NCBI GenBank assembly: GCA_028280805.1
Contig: JANQLB010000021.1
Coordinates: 1-40,535, forward strand
Source: Tissierellales bacterium
GTDB lineage: Bacteria > Bacillota > Clostridia > Tissierellales > VENL01
Direction of reading: 5' to 3'
Length of the DNA: 40,535 nucleotides
Part shown: positions 14,545-22,982 of the stretch, in pieces
Numbering within the stretch: the stretch's first letter is position 1
How the letters are laid out: each line of letters opens with the position of its first letter
Position numbers and translations under genes: made by a program
Notes under the pieces: model-generated
Told to the model about the DNA's origin: nothing
Database searches by the model: none
What the model saw: only the letters and a program-made list of their open reading frames with translations

Positions 14545-16326
14545 TTACTTTAAAGAATTACTTAATTCCATAAACTTGTTTATTTCTTCTTTGATAACAT
14601 TTAAAGAACTTCTCCAGAAGTCTACTGAACGAACGTTTATATCCATCATACTGCATACATCAGCAATATTATTTTTACCAGTAGCAGCAAGAAGTTTATC
14701 GTAATGCTCTGTAAAAGCATCTCCACGCTTAAGATATTCAGCATAAACTCCTTTAGCAAATAACTCTCCAAATGCATAAGGGAAGTTGTAGAAATTTAGT
14801 TTGGAATAGTAGTAATGAGGTTTATTTGCCCACATATATGGATGTAGGTAGTTGTGGTCAAGTCCATCACCATAAGCTTCTTTTTGAGCATCAGTCATAA
14901 TTTTCTTTAGCTCATTTACAGAAAGAGCGTGGTCTTTTCTAATTTCAAACAGCTTGCTTTCAAATAAGAAACGACTGTATATATCAACAATAATTTGAGC
15001 ATATGATTGTATACAAGCTTCAAGTATACTGAATGCTTCTTCTGTATTAGCTTCCTTTAGTGCAGCTTTAGTTACTATTGTTTCAGAGAATATGGAAGCT
15101 GTTTCAGCTACAGGCATTGTATAAGAACTGTTTATAATAGTCTCATCAGTAAGACAGAAACCGTGGTAAGCATGACCTAACTCGTGGGCTAAAGTTGTCA
15201 TATTACTAAAACTTCCATTGAAGTTTGCTAATATTCTGCTTTCATTTATTGCCTGCAGATTTGAACAGAAAGCTCCACCTCTTTTACCATCTCTTGGCTC
15301 TGCATCTATCCAGTTGTTTTCAAAAGCATTACTTGTAAAATCAGCTAATTTATCACTAAAAGTTCTAAAATTCTTAATAATATAGTCTTTTGCTTCTTCA
15401 TAGGTAAACTTTATATCAATTTTCCCCATAGGTGCAAATAAATCATAGAATGGAAGACCATTTTGATGACCTAAAATTTCAGCTTTTCTTCTAAAATATT
15501 TGTGAAAAGCTGGGAGACTTTCTTTCATAGCTGTAAGCATAGCATCTAAAGTTTCTTTGTCCATTCTAGATTGTATAAGAGTTTTTTCTAAAGGTGATTC
15601 ATATCCTCTCATATCACATACAGTTAAAACTTCTCCTTTAATACCATTTAAAGCTGCAGCAGAAGACTCTTCAATTTTTTCGTAAGCTTTCAGCTCAGCT
15701 TCATATGCGTTCTTTCTTACTTTAGGATCTTTGTTATGAGCTAAATTTCTTACAACCGGCAGAGGCAGCTTTTTTTCTTCTCCATCAACATTTATATCTA
15801 CCAGCAGCGTAGAACCGACAACGTTTTGAAGATTTGACCAAGCTTTAGAGCCTGTATTTGACATCTTGGAAATAATAATTTCTTCTTCCTCTGTTAGTAA
15901 GTATTCAGCTTTTTTTGCAGTTTCCTTAAGAAAGAATTTGTGTTCCTTTAAAAAATCAGAAGAATTTATTATCTCATCAAGGCTATCTAACGATTTAAGC
16001 CATTTTTCAAATACGACATTAGGTTCAGTTAGTTCAGTAAATTTATTTTGAAGTTTGTCAGCAGTTTTTAGTGCCATTTCATTTTTTGCATCAACAGATG
16101 CGGTTAATCTTGCAAATGCACTAAGTTTACTAAATAGAGTGTAAAAGTCTATTTGTGAGTTAAGGGATGTTTCAATTTTGTCTTTTGCATTATCAACTGA
16201 ATTAAGATTTTCTTTAGTCCAGTTTTTAATCTCATCAATTTTGTTATAACATTTTTCTAAATCATTTTTAAAATCCTGTGATTCAAATGAAGTGTAAAGT
16301 GAATCTAAGTTCCATCTCATGCTCAT
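14545..16326 (-). CDS. pepF: Oligoendopeptidase F (M3B zinc peptidase)
   Basis: A 593-residue soluble metallopeptidase. The zinc site HELGH is at residues 381-385 (TTLAHELGHAYHGF), with the downstream glutamate in the NSSYTMPVAETASIFSETIV segment. The C-terminal HPYMWANKPHYYYSKLNFYNFPYAFG stretch is characteristic of PepF/M3B. The enzyme cleaves short peptides in the cytoplasm. Length is normal for the family (about 600). The start ATG lies after aggggg on the minus strand and a near-consensus promoter is at 16368-16396. It is transcribed divergently from the Xaa-Pro peptidase gene, so two peptidase genes share one intergenic region. Confidence 0.95.
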   Translation of the reverse strand: MSMRWNLDSLYTSFESQDFKNDLEKCYNKIDEIKNWTKENLNSVDNAKDKIETSLNSQIDFYTLFSKLSAFARLTASVDAKNEMALKTADKLQNKFTELTEPNVVFEKWLKSLDSLDEIINSSDFLKEHKFFLKETAKKAEYLLTEEEEIIISKMSNTGSKAWSNLQNVVGSTLLVDINVDGEEKKLPLPVVRNLAHNKDPKVRKNAYEAELKAYEKIEESSAAALNGIKGEVLTVCDMRGYESPLEKTLIQSRMDKETLDAMLTAMKESLPAFHKYFRRKAEILGHQNGLPFYDLFAPMGKIDIKFTYEEAKDYIIKNFRTFSDKLADFTSNAFENNWIDAEPRDGKRGGAFCSNLQAINESRILANFNGSFSNMTTLAHELGHAYHGFCLTDETIINSSYTMPVAETASIFSETIVTKAALKEANTEEAFSILEACIQSYAQIIVDIYSRFLFESKLFEIRKDHALSVNELKKIMTDAQKEAYGDGLDHNYLHPYMWANKPHYYYSKLNFYNFPYAFGELFAKGVYAEYLKRGDAFTEHYDKLLAATGKNNIADVCSMMDINVRSVDFWRSSLNVIKEEINKFMELSNSLK

Positions 16327-16367
16327 ATTTTTCCCCCTATAATTTTTTAATTTTTCTCGTTATTATT

Positions 16368-16396
16368 ATAATATACCTTAGGAGAAAATATTTCAA
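16368..16396 (-). promoter_or_regulatory. Promoter of pepF
   Basis: On the minus strand TTGAAA (16396-16391), 17-bp spacer, TATTAT (16373-16368), about 42 bases upstream of the start. The rest of the 303-bp gap to 16630 is AT-rich and I see no other clear element in it. Confidence 0.7.
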
Positions 16397-16629
16397 TAAA
16401 AATCTTTCGTAACACTAAATATTTTTAATAAGCTATTTTTTCATATTTCCTAATTATAAGTATTAATATTACAAGACTTATTAATTGTTTTTGCTAAAAA
16501 ATGAATCAAAAAACTGTAACTTGAGTAATCTATTGATAATTGAGTATTTAAAACCTGTAAAACAGTAATATATTATATATAAAATGTTATTATTTATGTT
16601 AAAATAGAAATTAAAAGGAGGAGATTAAT

Positions 16630-17736
16630 ATGGACGTTTATAAATTTAGATTAGACCAGATAAAAGACAAAATGCAGGAAAAGGATTTAGATGCTGTTAT
16701 GCTTTTTCCTTCAGCCAATTTGTATTACATGACAGGCTTTGAAACTTCTGCTTCAGAAAGACTTTTACTAGCAGTTATACCTATGGATGGAGAGCCTTTT
16801 TTTATTGCACCAAAGTTATTTGAAGGTCAGATACGTAAAGAAGCTTCTATTAAAGAGATAATAGTATGGAACGACGAAGAAAATCCTTATCACATATTAA
16901 GAAGTGTTTTGGAAGAAAAAAATTTAACTGATAGTAGAGTTGCAGTAGATGATACTATGTGGGCTGAACAGTTATTACATATTTCTCAGACTATTACGAA
17001 GCTTAGTTTTACACAATTAGGTCAATTAATTAACAGTATAAGGGAAATTAAATCACAAGTTGAAATTGACCTTATTAAAAAGTCTAGCAGTATAGTAGAC
17101 GATGTTATAGAGGAAATGAAAAAGATTATTAAACCGGGAATGACTGAAATTGAAGTAGCAGCACTTATGGAATATGAAATGAGAAAGAGGGGTTCAGAAG
17201 GACCGGCTTTTGAAACTATAGTAGGTTCAGGTTTTAATGGAGCTTTACCACATTATAATGCCGGAGAAAGAGTGATAAAATCTGGTGAATTTGTAGTATT
17301 AGACTTTGGTGCTACATATAAAGGATATTGTTCAGATACTACTAGAACTCTTTGTGTTGGAGAACCGACAGATAAAATGGAAGAAGTTTATAATATCGTT
17401 AAAAAAGCACAAGAAATAGGAATTAAAACTGCTAAACCCGGAATTAAAGCTAAAGAAATAGATAAAGCTGTTAGAAGTTATATTGAGCAAAAAGGATATG
17501 GAGAGTACTTTACTCATAGAACGGGTCATGGCTTAGGTTTACAGGTTCATGAAGAGCCATATATCTCTGGAATCAGCGAAACAGTTCTACAACCGGGAAT
17601 GGTATTTAGTATTGAACCGGGTATCTATTTAGAGGGTGAATTTGGTGTTAGGATTGAGGACATAGTTGTGGTTACAGAAGAAGGCTGCGAAAGGATGAAT
17701 AAAACATCAAAAGATCTTACCGTTATAGGTATTTAG
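16630..17736 (+). CDS. M24 Xaa-Pro aminopeptidase/dipeptidase
   Basis: A 368-residue two-domain metallopeptidase. Residues 1-125 form the creatinase-type N-terminal domain (AVMLFPSANLYYMTGF). The C-terminal pita-bread domain carries all five metal ligands: D225 (VLDFGA), D236 (YCSDTTRT), H300 (HRTGHGLGL), E329 (FSIEPGIY) and E343 (VRIEDIV). It removes or cleaves residues next to proline in peptides, in the cytoplasm. Family members are called PepQ or PepP/YpdF; length and motifs do not firmly separate these. The ribosome binding site is aaaaggagg. Probably monocistronic or weakly linked to the HAD gene 165 bases downstream. Confidence 0.92.
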   Translation: MDVYKFRLDQIKDKMQEKDLDAVMLFPSANLYYMTGFETSASERLLLAVIPMDGEPFFIAPKLFEGQIRKEASIKEIIVWNDEENPYHILRSVLEEKNLTDSRVAVDDTMWAEQLLHISQTITKLSFTQLGQLINSIREIKSQVEIDLIKKSSSIVDDVIEEMKKIIKPGMTEIEVAALMEYEMRKRGSEGPAFETIVGSGFNGALPHYNAGERVIKSGEFVVLDFGATYKGYCSDTTRTLCVGEPTDKMEEVYNIVKKAQEIGIKTAKPGIKAKEIDKAVRSYIEQKGYGEYFTHRTGHGLGLQVHEEPYISGISETVLQPGMVFSIEPGIYLEGEFGVRIEDIVVVTEEGCERMNKTSKDLTVIGI

Positions 17737-17901
17737 AATAGAACATAAAACTTAGCATTTTGCTTAAACTTCTGATATATATAGATGTCCGAGTTCATAG
17801 TAAAAGTTATACATGTCATTAGTTTTGAGATTGGATATCTATAGGCATCCAAGTTTTAACCTTGCTTTATTCAAGAAAAAATGTATACAAGGAGTGAATT
17901 A

Positions 17902-18414
17902 ATGAAAAAAGCTATATTTCTAGATAGAGATGGAGTTATCAATGACAACACAAAACATGTTAATAAGCCTTGTGATCTTGTTATTTATGATAAAGCTAAA
18001 AGTGGAATGAAAAAACTTTATGAGGCAGGATTTTGTCTCTTTGTCGTTACTAATCAAGGAGGAATTGAGCTTGGTCATGTGACGAACGAAGAGATGAAAA
18101 AGATACATGACAAAATGATAGAAGACTTAAAACCTTTCTGTAAAATAACTGATATAAAATATTGTCCTGATTTTAAAAGAGAATCAGAATATAGAAAACC
18201 TAAGCCGGGAATGATATTAGAACTGGCTCAAAAGCATAATATTAACCTTAATGATAGTTGGATGGTAGGAGATATGGATACTGATATTGAGGCAGGAAAA
18301 AGAGCAGGTTGTAAAACAGCTAAAATAGGTAAACCAAATAAACTCGCTGAAATCAATGTTAGAAACTTGGATGAAGCTGCTCGGGAAATACTTAAAAACA
18401 ATAATTATTTATGA
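17902..18414 (+). CDS. HAD-IIIA hydrolase (GmhB-like phosphatase)
   Basis: A 170-residue haloacid dehalogenase-type phosphatase. Motif I is FLDRDGVIN with the nucleophile D8 and acid D10, motif II is VVTNQGG, the lysine of motif III is in YRKPKPGM, and motif IV is GDMDTDIEAG. The layout matches histidinol-phosphate / heptose-bisphosphate phosphatases (HAD-IIIA). The four-cysteine zinc loop of GmhB is not seen; only one cysteine is in that region (KYCPDF). Substrate is unknown. ATG 17902, seven bases after aaggag, is preferred over ATG 17881. A strong terminator follows the stop. Confidence 0.85.
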   Translation: MKKAIFLDRDGVINDNTKHVNKPCDLVIYDKAKSGMKKLYEAGFCLFVVTNQGGIELGHVTNEEMKKIHDKMIEDLKPFCKITDIKYCPDFKRESEYRKPKPGMILELAQKHNINLNDSWMVGDMDTDIEAGKRAGCKTAKIGKPNKLAEINVRNLDEAAREILKNNNYL

Positions 18415-18423
18415 TGAAAAAAT

Positions 18424-18469
18424 TAAAAGCCTGAGAAACAGATTTAAAATTTTGTTTCTCGGGCTTTTA
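18424..18469. terminator. Strong terminator after the HAD gene
   Basis: A 16-bp stem (18424-18439 with 18454-18469, one G-T pair) around a 14-base loop, with A residues on one side and T residues in the other arm, able to act on both strands. Confidence 0.85.
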
Positions 18470-18536
18470 GCTATAGCATAACTAAAGGGTAGGAATTATC
18501 TTTTTTATCTTATAATTTACAATACTAACACTCCTG

Positions 18537-18602
18537 CTTTTAAAGCTAAGAGTAGAGCTGAGTAAACAACCAAGATTCAGAAGGAAGGTTAAAAAACATG
18601 AA
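18537..18602 (+). repeat. Dispersed repeat copy 2 with conserved reading frame
   Basis: Gap-free 66-bp match to 2252-2317 (53 identical bases by my count). Read in the conserved frame it encodes LSKQPRFRRKVKKHE and stays open to a TAG near 18621. No start codon or complete gene surrounds it. It lies just past the 3' end of the minus-strand gene that ends at 18613. Confidence 0.6.
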
Positions 18603-18612
18603 GTTTCTCATT

Positions 18613-19077
18613 TTAATTTTTAGGTTTTAGTTTATCTTTAATAGCTAATTTAAATATTTCATTAATATCATTCTTTGACTTCTCTATTTTTTCATTAACT
18701 TTGTCTGTTATACCAGTTTTAGCATCATTTAAAGAAGCATCAATCTCATTGTTTATAGCTGCTTTTGTTTCTTCAATATAATTAGAAAGTTCTTGATCTG
18801 CTCGGTCTACTTCGTTATTTTTATGTTCTTTTAGGTTATCTTCAAACTCTTTAGCTTTATCACCTATGAATTTATTAATATCTTTCTCATACTGAGCTTT
18901 TAAATCATCAACTTCACTTTCTGACTCAGAAATATAATAACTTTTAATTTGTTCTATACCTTGTCTAATAAGAGTAATAATGTCTGAATCTAGAGCTACT
19001 ACAGCATAAACTTGAACAGATGATATAAGTATGAAAGCTGTAATTAATACTATAAATAATCTCTTTTTTTTCTGCAT
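18613..19077 (-). CDS. Secreted or membrane-tethered coiled-coil protein, unknown function
   Basis: A 154-residue protein with a classical N-terminal signal: a basic start (MQKKKRLF), a hydrophobic core of about 17 residues, and a possible signal peptidase site after VQVYA (position about 25). The mature part is highly charged, rich in Lys, Glu, Asp and Asn, with long heptad-like helices (DLKAQYEKDINKFIGDK; EIDASLNDAKTGITDKVNEK). No cysteine or catalytic motif is visible. The ribosome binding site atggagg precedes the ATG on the minus strand. I do not recognise a family. It is likely an extracytoplasmic structural or sporulation-related protein; the latter is a guess from context. Confidence 0.72.
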   Translation of the reverse strand: MQKKKRLFIVLITAFILISSVQVYAVVALDSDIITLIRQGIEQIKSYYISESESEVDDLKAQYEKDINKFIGDKAKEFEDNLKEHKNNEVDRADQELSNYIEETKAAINNEIDASLNDAKTGITDKVNEKIEKSKNDINEIFKLAIKDKLKPKN

Positions 19078-19365
19078 TTTTTACCTCCATTTTTTAATAG
19101 ATACTATGTTTATAACCCTTTAGTTTAAAGCTTGTCCTGCGTTGATATTGTATTAAAAAACAAATACTGTTATAGTTTTATTGTATAAACAAGGATTATT
19201 TATGTCAACTAGAATATTATGTAAACTGATGAAAGAAAAACTAAATTTTTGTTACAAAACACTACTGTTATTTTTAAACAAAAAATAAAAAAAGAAGTTT
19301 TAATAATGATTAGAAAATATTTTATTATAATAATATTATTATTAAATAAAGCTGTAATATAAAAA

Positions 19366-19397
19366 ATGAAAGGACTGGCTTTTGCCAGTCTTTTCAT
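19366..19397 (-). terminator. Terminator of the small membrane-protein gene
   Basis: A perfect-looking 14-bp stem (one G-T pair) with a four-base loop (19366-19379 with 19384-19397), running into T residues on the minus strand, just past the stop at 19404. The gap from here to 19077 holds the upstream region of the coiled-coil gene; I see nothing else in it. Confidence 0.85.
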
Positions 19398-19403
19398 TTT
19401 AGT

Positions 19404-19850
19404 TTAGTAAGGTCGGAAGGGAAAAAATCCGAAAGGTCTTCCAAAAGGTCTGCGGAATCTTGATCCTCTGAAAAGTACTACAACTAACAAGAACCATAAT
19501 AATAAACTAGAAGCACCAAAGAATTGAGGTTCTATTCTTCTACCTCTATATTTTTTTACATTTGACGAAGCTTCATCAATTTTTATTAGACTTTTTATAT
19601 TATTAATATTATTTGCAGTAGCGTCGTCAACAAAGCCTTCCACTTGAGCTAGAAGTTCAAGATTTCTAATGTGTTTCTTCTTAGTCTCCATATCAACTTC
19701 TGCTTGAGCTTTTTCAATTGCTTCATAAAGTTCGGCATCAGTTTTATTTGCATACTCTTCAGCAAATTTATCAAATTGTTTCATTGTATTGTCATCATAA
19801 AATATGTTGTTAAACATATATGCAAAGTTATTTTGAGATGCTTTAGGCAT
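19404..19850 (-). CDS. Small membrane-anchored protein with Arg/Phe-rich tail, unknown function
   Basis: A 148-residue protein. Residues 1-95 are soluble, helical and acidic (FDKFAEEYANKTDAELYEAIEKAQAEVDM). Residues about 110-125 form one transmembrane segment (SSLLLWFLLVVVLF). The last 20 or so residues are Arg/Phe/Pro-rich (FRRPFGRPFGFFPFRPY), a striking basic-aromatic end that by the positive-inside rule would stay in the cytoplasm or contact lipid heads. There is no signal peptide. The ribosome binding site aaggagg is strong. I do not recognise a family. A neighbouring minus-strand gene also encodes a small envelope protein. Confidence 0.7.
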   Translation of the reverse strand: MPKASQNNFAYMFNNIFYDDNTMKQFDKFAEEYANKTDAELYEAIEKAQAEVDMETKKKHIRNLELLAQVEGFVDDATANNINNIKSLIKIDEASSNVKKYRGRRIEPQFFGASSLLLWFLLVVVLFRGSRFRRPFGRPFGFFPFRPY

Positions 19851-19993
19851 TTTTACAAACCTCCTTTTATTTATTTCTTTTCCAATAGTAACATATGTCC
19901 AAATCCAAAAAAAGTTACAAAAAATCCAGATTATTTATTTTTAAACTTTTATTTTCTAAGCACATTTTAGATAAATATAATTATGTAGAAGTA

Positions 19994-20036
19994 AAAAAAC
20001 TGAGATTAAGCTTATTTAAAGCCGTCTCAGTTTTTT
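19994..20036. terminator. Bidirectional terminator downstream of pyrI
   Basis: aaaaaactgaga (19994-20005) pairs perfectly with tctcagtttttt (20025-20036). The A and T tracts make it usable on either strand; the pyrBI transcript would reach it about 90 bases after its stop. Confidence 0.8.
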
Positions 20037-20126
20037 ACTGTTAAATGATTTAATTTTCAATAATTTACATATTTATGATATATTAAAGTAGTTAAGATGT
20101 AAGTTAAGTGATATTTTTAATTTTAA

Positions 20127-20555
20127 CTATAACTTATATTTAGTAAAATCATCACAAAATTCACACTTATATTTAACCTTTTTCTTATCAACTAAAGTAA
20201 ATTGCGGAATAGCATAGATATCATTGTTGCTGACACATCTTGGATTATCACACTTAAACAATCCTTTAACTCTTTGAGGAATTTCAACAGTTTTCTTTTC
20301 AATTATTTCACTATTCTCTATGATATTTATAGTTATATTAGGATCTACTAGACCGAGCATTGTGAAGTCTATATCTATTTTATCTTGAATCTTTATAATA
20401 TCTTTTTTTCCTAATACACTACTAGGTACATTCATTAGTAATACTACCGGGAAATCAACTTTTGCTAAATTAAGTCTTTCAAATATTTTTAATCCATTAC
20501 CTGATTGTATATGATCAATTACTATTCCTTTTTCTATACTATTTACAGTCAACAT
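20127..20555 (-). CDS. pyrI: Aspartate carbamoyltransferase regulatory subunit
   Basis: A 142-residue PyrI protein. The N-terminal allosteric domain (VNSIEKGIVIDHIQSGNGLKIF) matches the nucleotide-binding part. The C-terminal zinc domain has C102-x4-C107 and C131-x2-C134, the same spacing as in the well-studied enterobacterial subunit. It tethers to PyrB and brings nucleotide feedback control to the first committed pyrimidine step. It lies one base downstream of pyrB (stop of pyrB at 20557, start at 20555), so the two are translationally coupled. Confidence 0.95.
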   Translation of the reverse strand: MLTVNSIEKGIVIDHIQSGNGLKIFERLNLAKVDFPVVLLMNVPSSVLGKKDIIKIQDKIDIDFTMLGLVDPNITINIIENSEIIEKKTVEIPQRVKGLFKCDNPRCVSNNDIYAIPQFTLVDKKKVKYKCEFCDDFTKYKL

Positions 20556-20556
20556 A

Positions 20557-21483
20557 TTAATTCACCCCCAAAAGATGTGCAATTAGTGACATTCTGGCAT
20601 ATACTCCATACTTGGCCTGCTTAAAATATACAGCTCTTTTATCATCATCAACACTGTAATCAATCTCATTTACCCTTGGTAGAGGGTGCATAATCATCAT
20701 ATTTTCTTTAGCGTTTTTAATTTTGTCACTTGTTAATATATAACTGTTTTTTAATTTTAAATAATCTTCTTCGTTAAAGAATCTTTCTCTTTGAATTCTA
20801 GTCATGTATAATACATCAACTTTATTTATGACATCTTCTAAATCTTCAGTTTCAATTATTTCTACATTATATTGATTTTTAACATAATCTTTAATATAGA
20901 CTGGCATTTGAAGCTGACCGGGTGAAATAAGATAAAAAGACATTCCTTCATATCTAGCTAAAGTTTTTATTAAGGAATGAACTGTTCTACCATATTTAAG
21001 ATCTCCGCATAATGCAATTCTAAGATTTTTTATTTCACCTTTAAGATTGTTAATGGTAAATAAATCGGTTAAAGTCTGTGTAGGATGCTGGTGACCGCCA
21101 TCTCCTCCATTAATTATAGGTACACTAGAAAAGTTAGAAGCAAGCTTAGGAGCTCCTTCTCTAGGATGACGCATTACCACTATATCTGAGTAACCATCCA
21201 TAACTCTAATAGTATCAGATATACTTTCTCCTTTTTTAACAGAGCTGGTGTTTGCATCAGCAAACCCTAAGATACTGCCTCCAAGTCTAAGCATAGCTGC
21301 TTCAAAACTAAATTTTGTTCTAGTACTTGGCTCGTAAAAAAGAGTAGCTAATATTTTACCCTTACATAGGTCTGAATAATCTTGTGGATTCTTCTCCATT
21401 TTATGAGCCAATTCAAATATCTGGTTCAATTCCTCTAGTGTAAAATCGTTTGGATCAATTAGGTGTCTACCTTTTAAACTCAT
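20557..21483 (-). CDS. pyrB: Aspartate carbamoyltransferase catalytic subunit
   Basis: A 308-residue enzyme joining carbamoyl phosphate and aspartate to make N-carbamoyl-aspartate in pyrimidine synthesis. The carbamoyl-phosphate site is [12 protein letters not shown], the SSVKKGES loop supplies the neighbouring-subunit serine/lysine, and [14 protein letters not shown] and [10 protein letters not shown] complete the signatures. Length is typical. Start at 21483 follows agaagggag on the minus strand. No other pyr gene is in the window. A leader of about 300 bases with two PyrR-type boxes precedes it. Confidence 0.97.
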   Translation of the reverse strand: MSLKGRHLIDPNDFTLEELNQIFELAHKMEKNPQDYSDLCKGKILATLFYEPSTRTKFSFEAAMLRLGGSILGFADANTSSVKKGESISDTIRVMDGYSDIVVMRHPREGAPKLASNFSSVPIINGGDGGHQHPTQTLTDLFTINNLKGEIKNLRIALCGDLKYGRTVHSLIKTLARYEGMSFYLISPGQLQMPVYIKDYVKNQYNVEIIETEDLEDVINKVDVLYMTRIQRERFFNEEDYLKLKNSYILTSDKIKNAKENMMIMHPLPRVNEIDYSVDDDKRAVYFKQAKYGVYARMSLIAHLLGVN

Positions 21484-21515
21484 AATAAATTCTCCCTTCT
21501 GTTTTTAAATTTGGG

Positions 21516-21551
21516 GAGACTAATCTCCCTTTTTAGTCTCACTGGACTAAA
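21516..21551 (-). promoter_or_regulatory. PyrR-type box 2, next to the pyrB ribosome binding site
   Basis: On the minus strand tttagtc-cagtga-gactaaa (21551-21532) forms a 7-bp stem capped by the CAGTGA loop typical of PyrR-binding RNA. Its 3' arm gagacta (21540-21534) is also exactly complementary to tagtctc (21522-21516), just before the pyrB ribosome binding site, so two exclusive foldings exist. No T-run terminator follows, so control of translation is a reasonable inference. Confidence 0.65.
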
Positions 21552-21561
21552 TTAAAGGCAC

Positions 21562-21593
21562 AAAAAAACTTCTTACAACAAAGCAAGAAGGTA
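21562..21593 (-). terminator. pyrB leader attenuator terminator
   Basis: On the minus strand cttctt (21590-21585) pairs with aagaag (21574-21569) and runs into seven T residues (21568-21562). Its 5' side, taccttctt (21593-21585), is exactly complementary to aagaaggta (21745-21737), which directly follows PyrR box 1, giving an antiterminator alternative. Confidence 0.7.
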
Positions 21594-21736
21594 AGTTTGG
21601 TGATACACATGTGCAGCAATTAACAAGAATATTATTACTAGAAACTATAATCTTTGCTAATTTAAAAATTGTAAAGTCAAGATAATAGTTTTTAAAAATA
21701 TACTTATGTTATTGTTTGCACATTTAAAATTGTTTA

Positions 21737-21761
21737 TACCTTCTTAGCCTCACTGGACCAA
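21737..21761 (-). promoter_or_regulatory. PyrR-type box 1 and antiterminator arm
   Basis: On the minus strand ttggtc-cagtga-ggctaa (21761-21744) matches the PyrR RNA-binding consensus (GTCCAGNGAGGCT). aagaaggta (21745-21737) overlaps its 3' arm and can pair with the terminator's 5' side. In the known mechanism PyrR plus UMP stabilises the box and lets the terminator form. Confidence 0.8.
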
Positions 21762-21939
21762 CTTAAAGGTTCGCTTATATTAAGCTATCATATAAAATGC
21801 TAAAAGTCAATAAAAAATATAATAAAAAATTATTGAAATTATTAAACTATGATAATAGGAAATATATACTATTGAAAATAGTTCTAAATTATAGTACCAT
21901 AATTTGAAGTCAATTTAAACAATTAACGAAAGGAATAAT

Positions 21940-22140
21940 GTGGCTAATATGACAAATGAAACAAATGAAACTATGTTAAAGGAGATAAGAATTAAGCAAG
22001 ACAAGCTGAATAATCTTGTATCAAAAGATCAATTTAAAACAGATTCTATAACTAAGGAAATATTACAATTAAGCTGTGAATTGGATAAATTGATAGTAGA
22101 ATTTCATTTAAATAATAAAAACACAAAAAGTAAAAAATAA
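21940..22140 (+). CDS. Spo0E-like aspartyl-phosphate phosphatase
   Basis: A 66-residue protein of the Spo0E family. After a polar N-terminus it has a helix (MLKEIRIKQDKLNNLV) and the diagnostic LSCELDKLIVEF motif, matching the family S-x-E-L-D core. Family members dephosphorylate the sporulation regulator Spo0A~P. GTG 21940 is five bases after agga and is the likely start; ATG 21949 lies farther from it. A terminator separates it from the two-component genes downstream. Confidence 0.82.
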   Translation: MANMTNETNETMLKEIRIKQDKLNNLVSKDQFKTDSITKEILQLSCELDKLIVEFHLNNKNTKSKK

Positions 22141-22165
22141 TTACATATAGTATTGTAGTATATAG

Positions 22166-22201
22166 AAAAGAGTAAACAATTTTTTAGTTAACTCTTTTTT
22201 T
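22166..22201 (+). terminator. Terminator after the Spo0E-like gene
   Basis: aaaagagtaaac (22168-22179) pairs with gttaactctttt (22187-22198), one mismatch, followed by more T residues. Confidence 0.75.
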
Positions 22202-22233
22202 GTTTGGGTAAGAAAATGAAAGTAAAGTTATTG

Positions 22234-22262
22234 TTGCAATGTAAAATAAAGTTTGGTAATAA
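22234..22262 (+). promoter_or_regulatory. Probable promoter of the two-component operon
   Basis: TTGCAA (22234-22239), 17-bp spacer, TAATAA (22257-22262), about 20 bases before the response-regulator start. The -10 element is imperfect. Confidence 0.45.
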
Positions 22263-22280
22263 TAGTATTGAGGTGATTTT

Positions 22281-22982
22281 ATGTCTAAACAAAAACTTGA
22301 TAAGATTTTAGTTGTAGATGACGATGTAGAAATCTGCAACATGATAGAAATGTTTTTAAATAAAGAACAGTTTCAAGTAATAAAAGCTCATGATGGATAT
22401 GAAGCTTTAGATAAATTCAAAACAGAAACACCCAAATTAATTATCTTAGATGTAATGCTTCCTAAAATGGATGGCTATGATGTTTGCAGAGAGATAAAGA
22501 AAATAAGTAATGTTCCAATTATTATGTTAACTGCTAAAGGTGAAACATTTGATAAGGTTCTCGGATTAAGACTTGGCTCTGATGATTATATGGTAAAGCC
22601 CTTTGACCCTGAGGAGCTTGTGGCAAGGATTAGGGCAGTTTTAAGAAGAACGGATGGAATTACAAAATCGCAACAGCAGATTATATTTCCTAATTTAGCT
22701 ATTAATATGGATAATTATAGTGTAAAAGTAAAAGAACATATTATTTCATTACCCAAAAAAGAGATGGAACTTTTGTATTTCTTAGCATCTCATCCTGAAA
22801 AAGTATTTACTAGAGAACAGTTAATTGAGCAGATCTGGGGTTTTGATTTTATCGGAGAAACTAGAACGGTAGATGTGCATATCAAGAGATTAAGAACTAA
22901 ATTGATTGATTTAGAACATAGTTATGAAATAAAAACTGTGTGGGGAGTAGGATATAAATTTGAGGTGAAGAAAAATGTTTAA
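22281..22982 (+). CDS. OmpR/PhoB-family response regulator
   Basis: A 233-residue two-component regulator. The receiver domain (1-120) has the acidic pocket VVDDD (13-15), the phospho-acceptor D57 (LDVMLP), T84 region (MLTAKG) and K106 (MVKPF). The C-terminal winged helix (about 135-230) has the recognition segment TRTVDVHIKRLRTKL and the WGVGYKF end. It binds DNA when phosphorylated by the kinase encoded immediately downstream, whose start overlaps its stop by 8 bp. Targets are unknown; the nearby HtrA gene is a plausible but unproven one. Confidence 0.95.
   Translation: MSKQKLDKILVVDDDVEICNMIEMFLNKEQFQVIKAHDGYEALDKFKTETPKLIILDVMLPKMDGYDVCREIKKISNVPIIMLTAKGETFDKVLGLRLGSDDYMVKPFDPEELVARIRAVLRRTDGITKSQQQIIFPNLAINMDNYSVKVKEHIISLPKKEMELLYFLASHPEKVFTREQLIEQIWGFDFIGETRTVDVHIKRLRTKLIDLEHSYEIKTVWGVGYKFEVKKNV

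Noticed and set aside
19209..19397. 62-residue minus-strand ORF
   Set aside because: AT-driven, made mostly of Ile, Phe and Asn, lacks a ribosome binding site and overlaps the terminator at 19366-19397.
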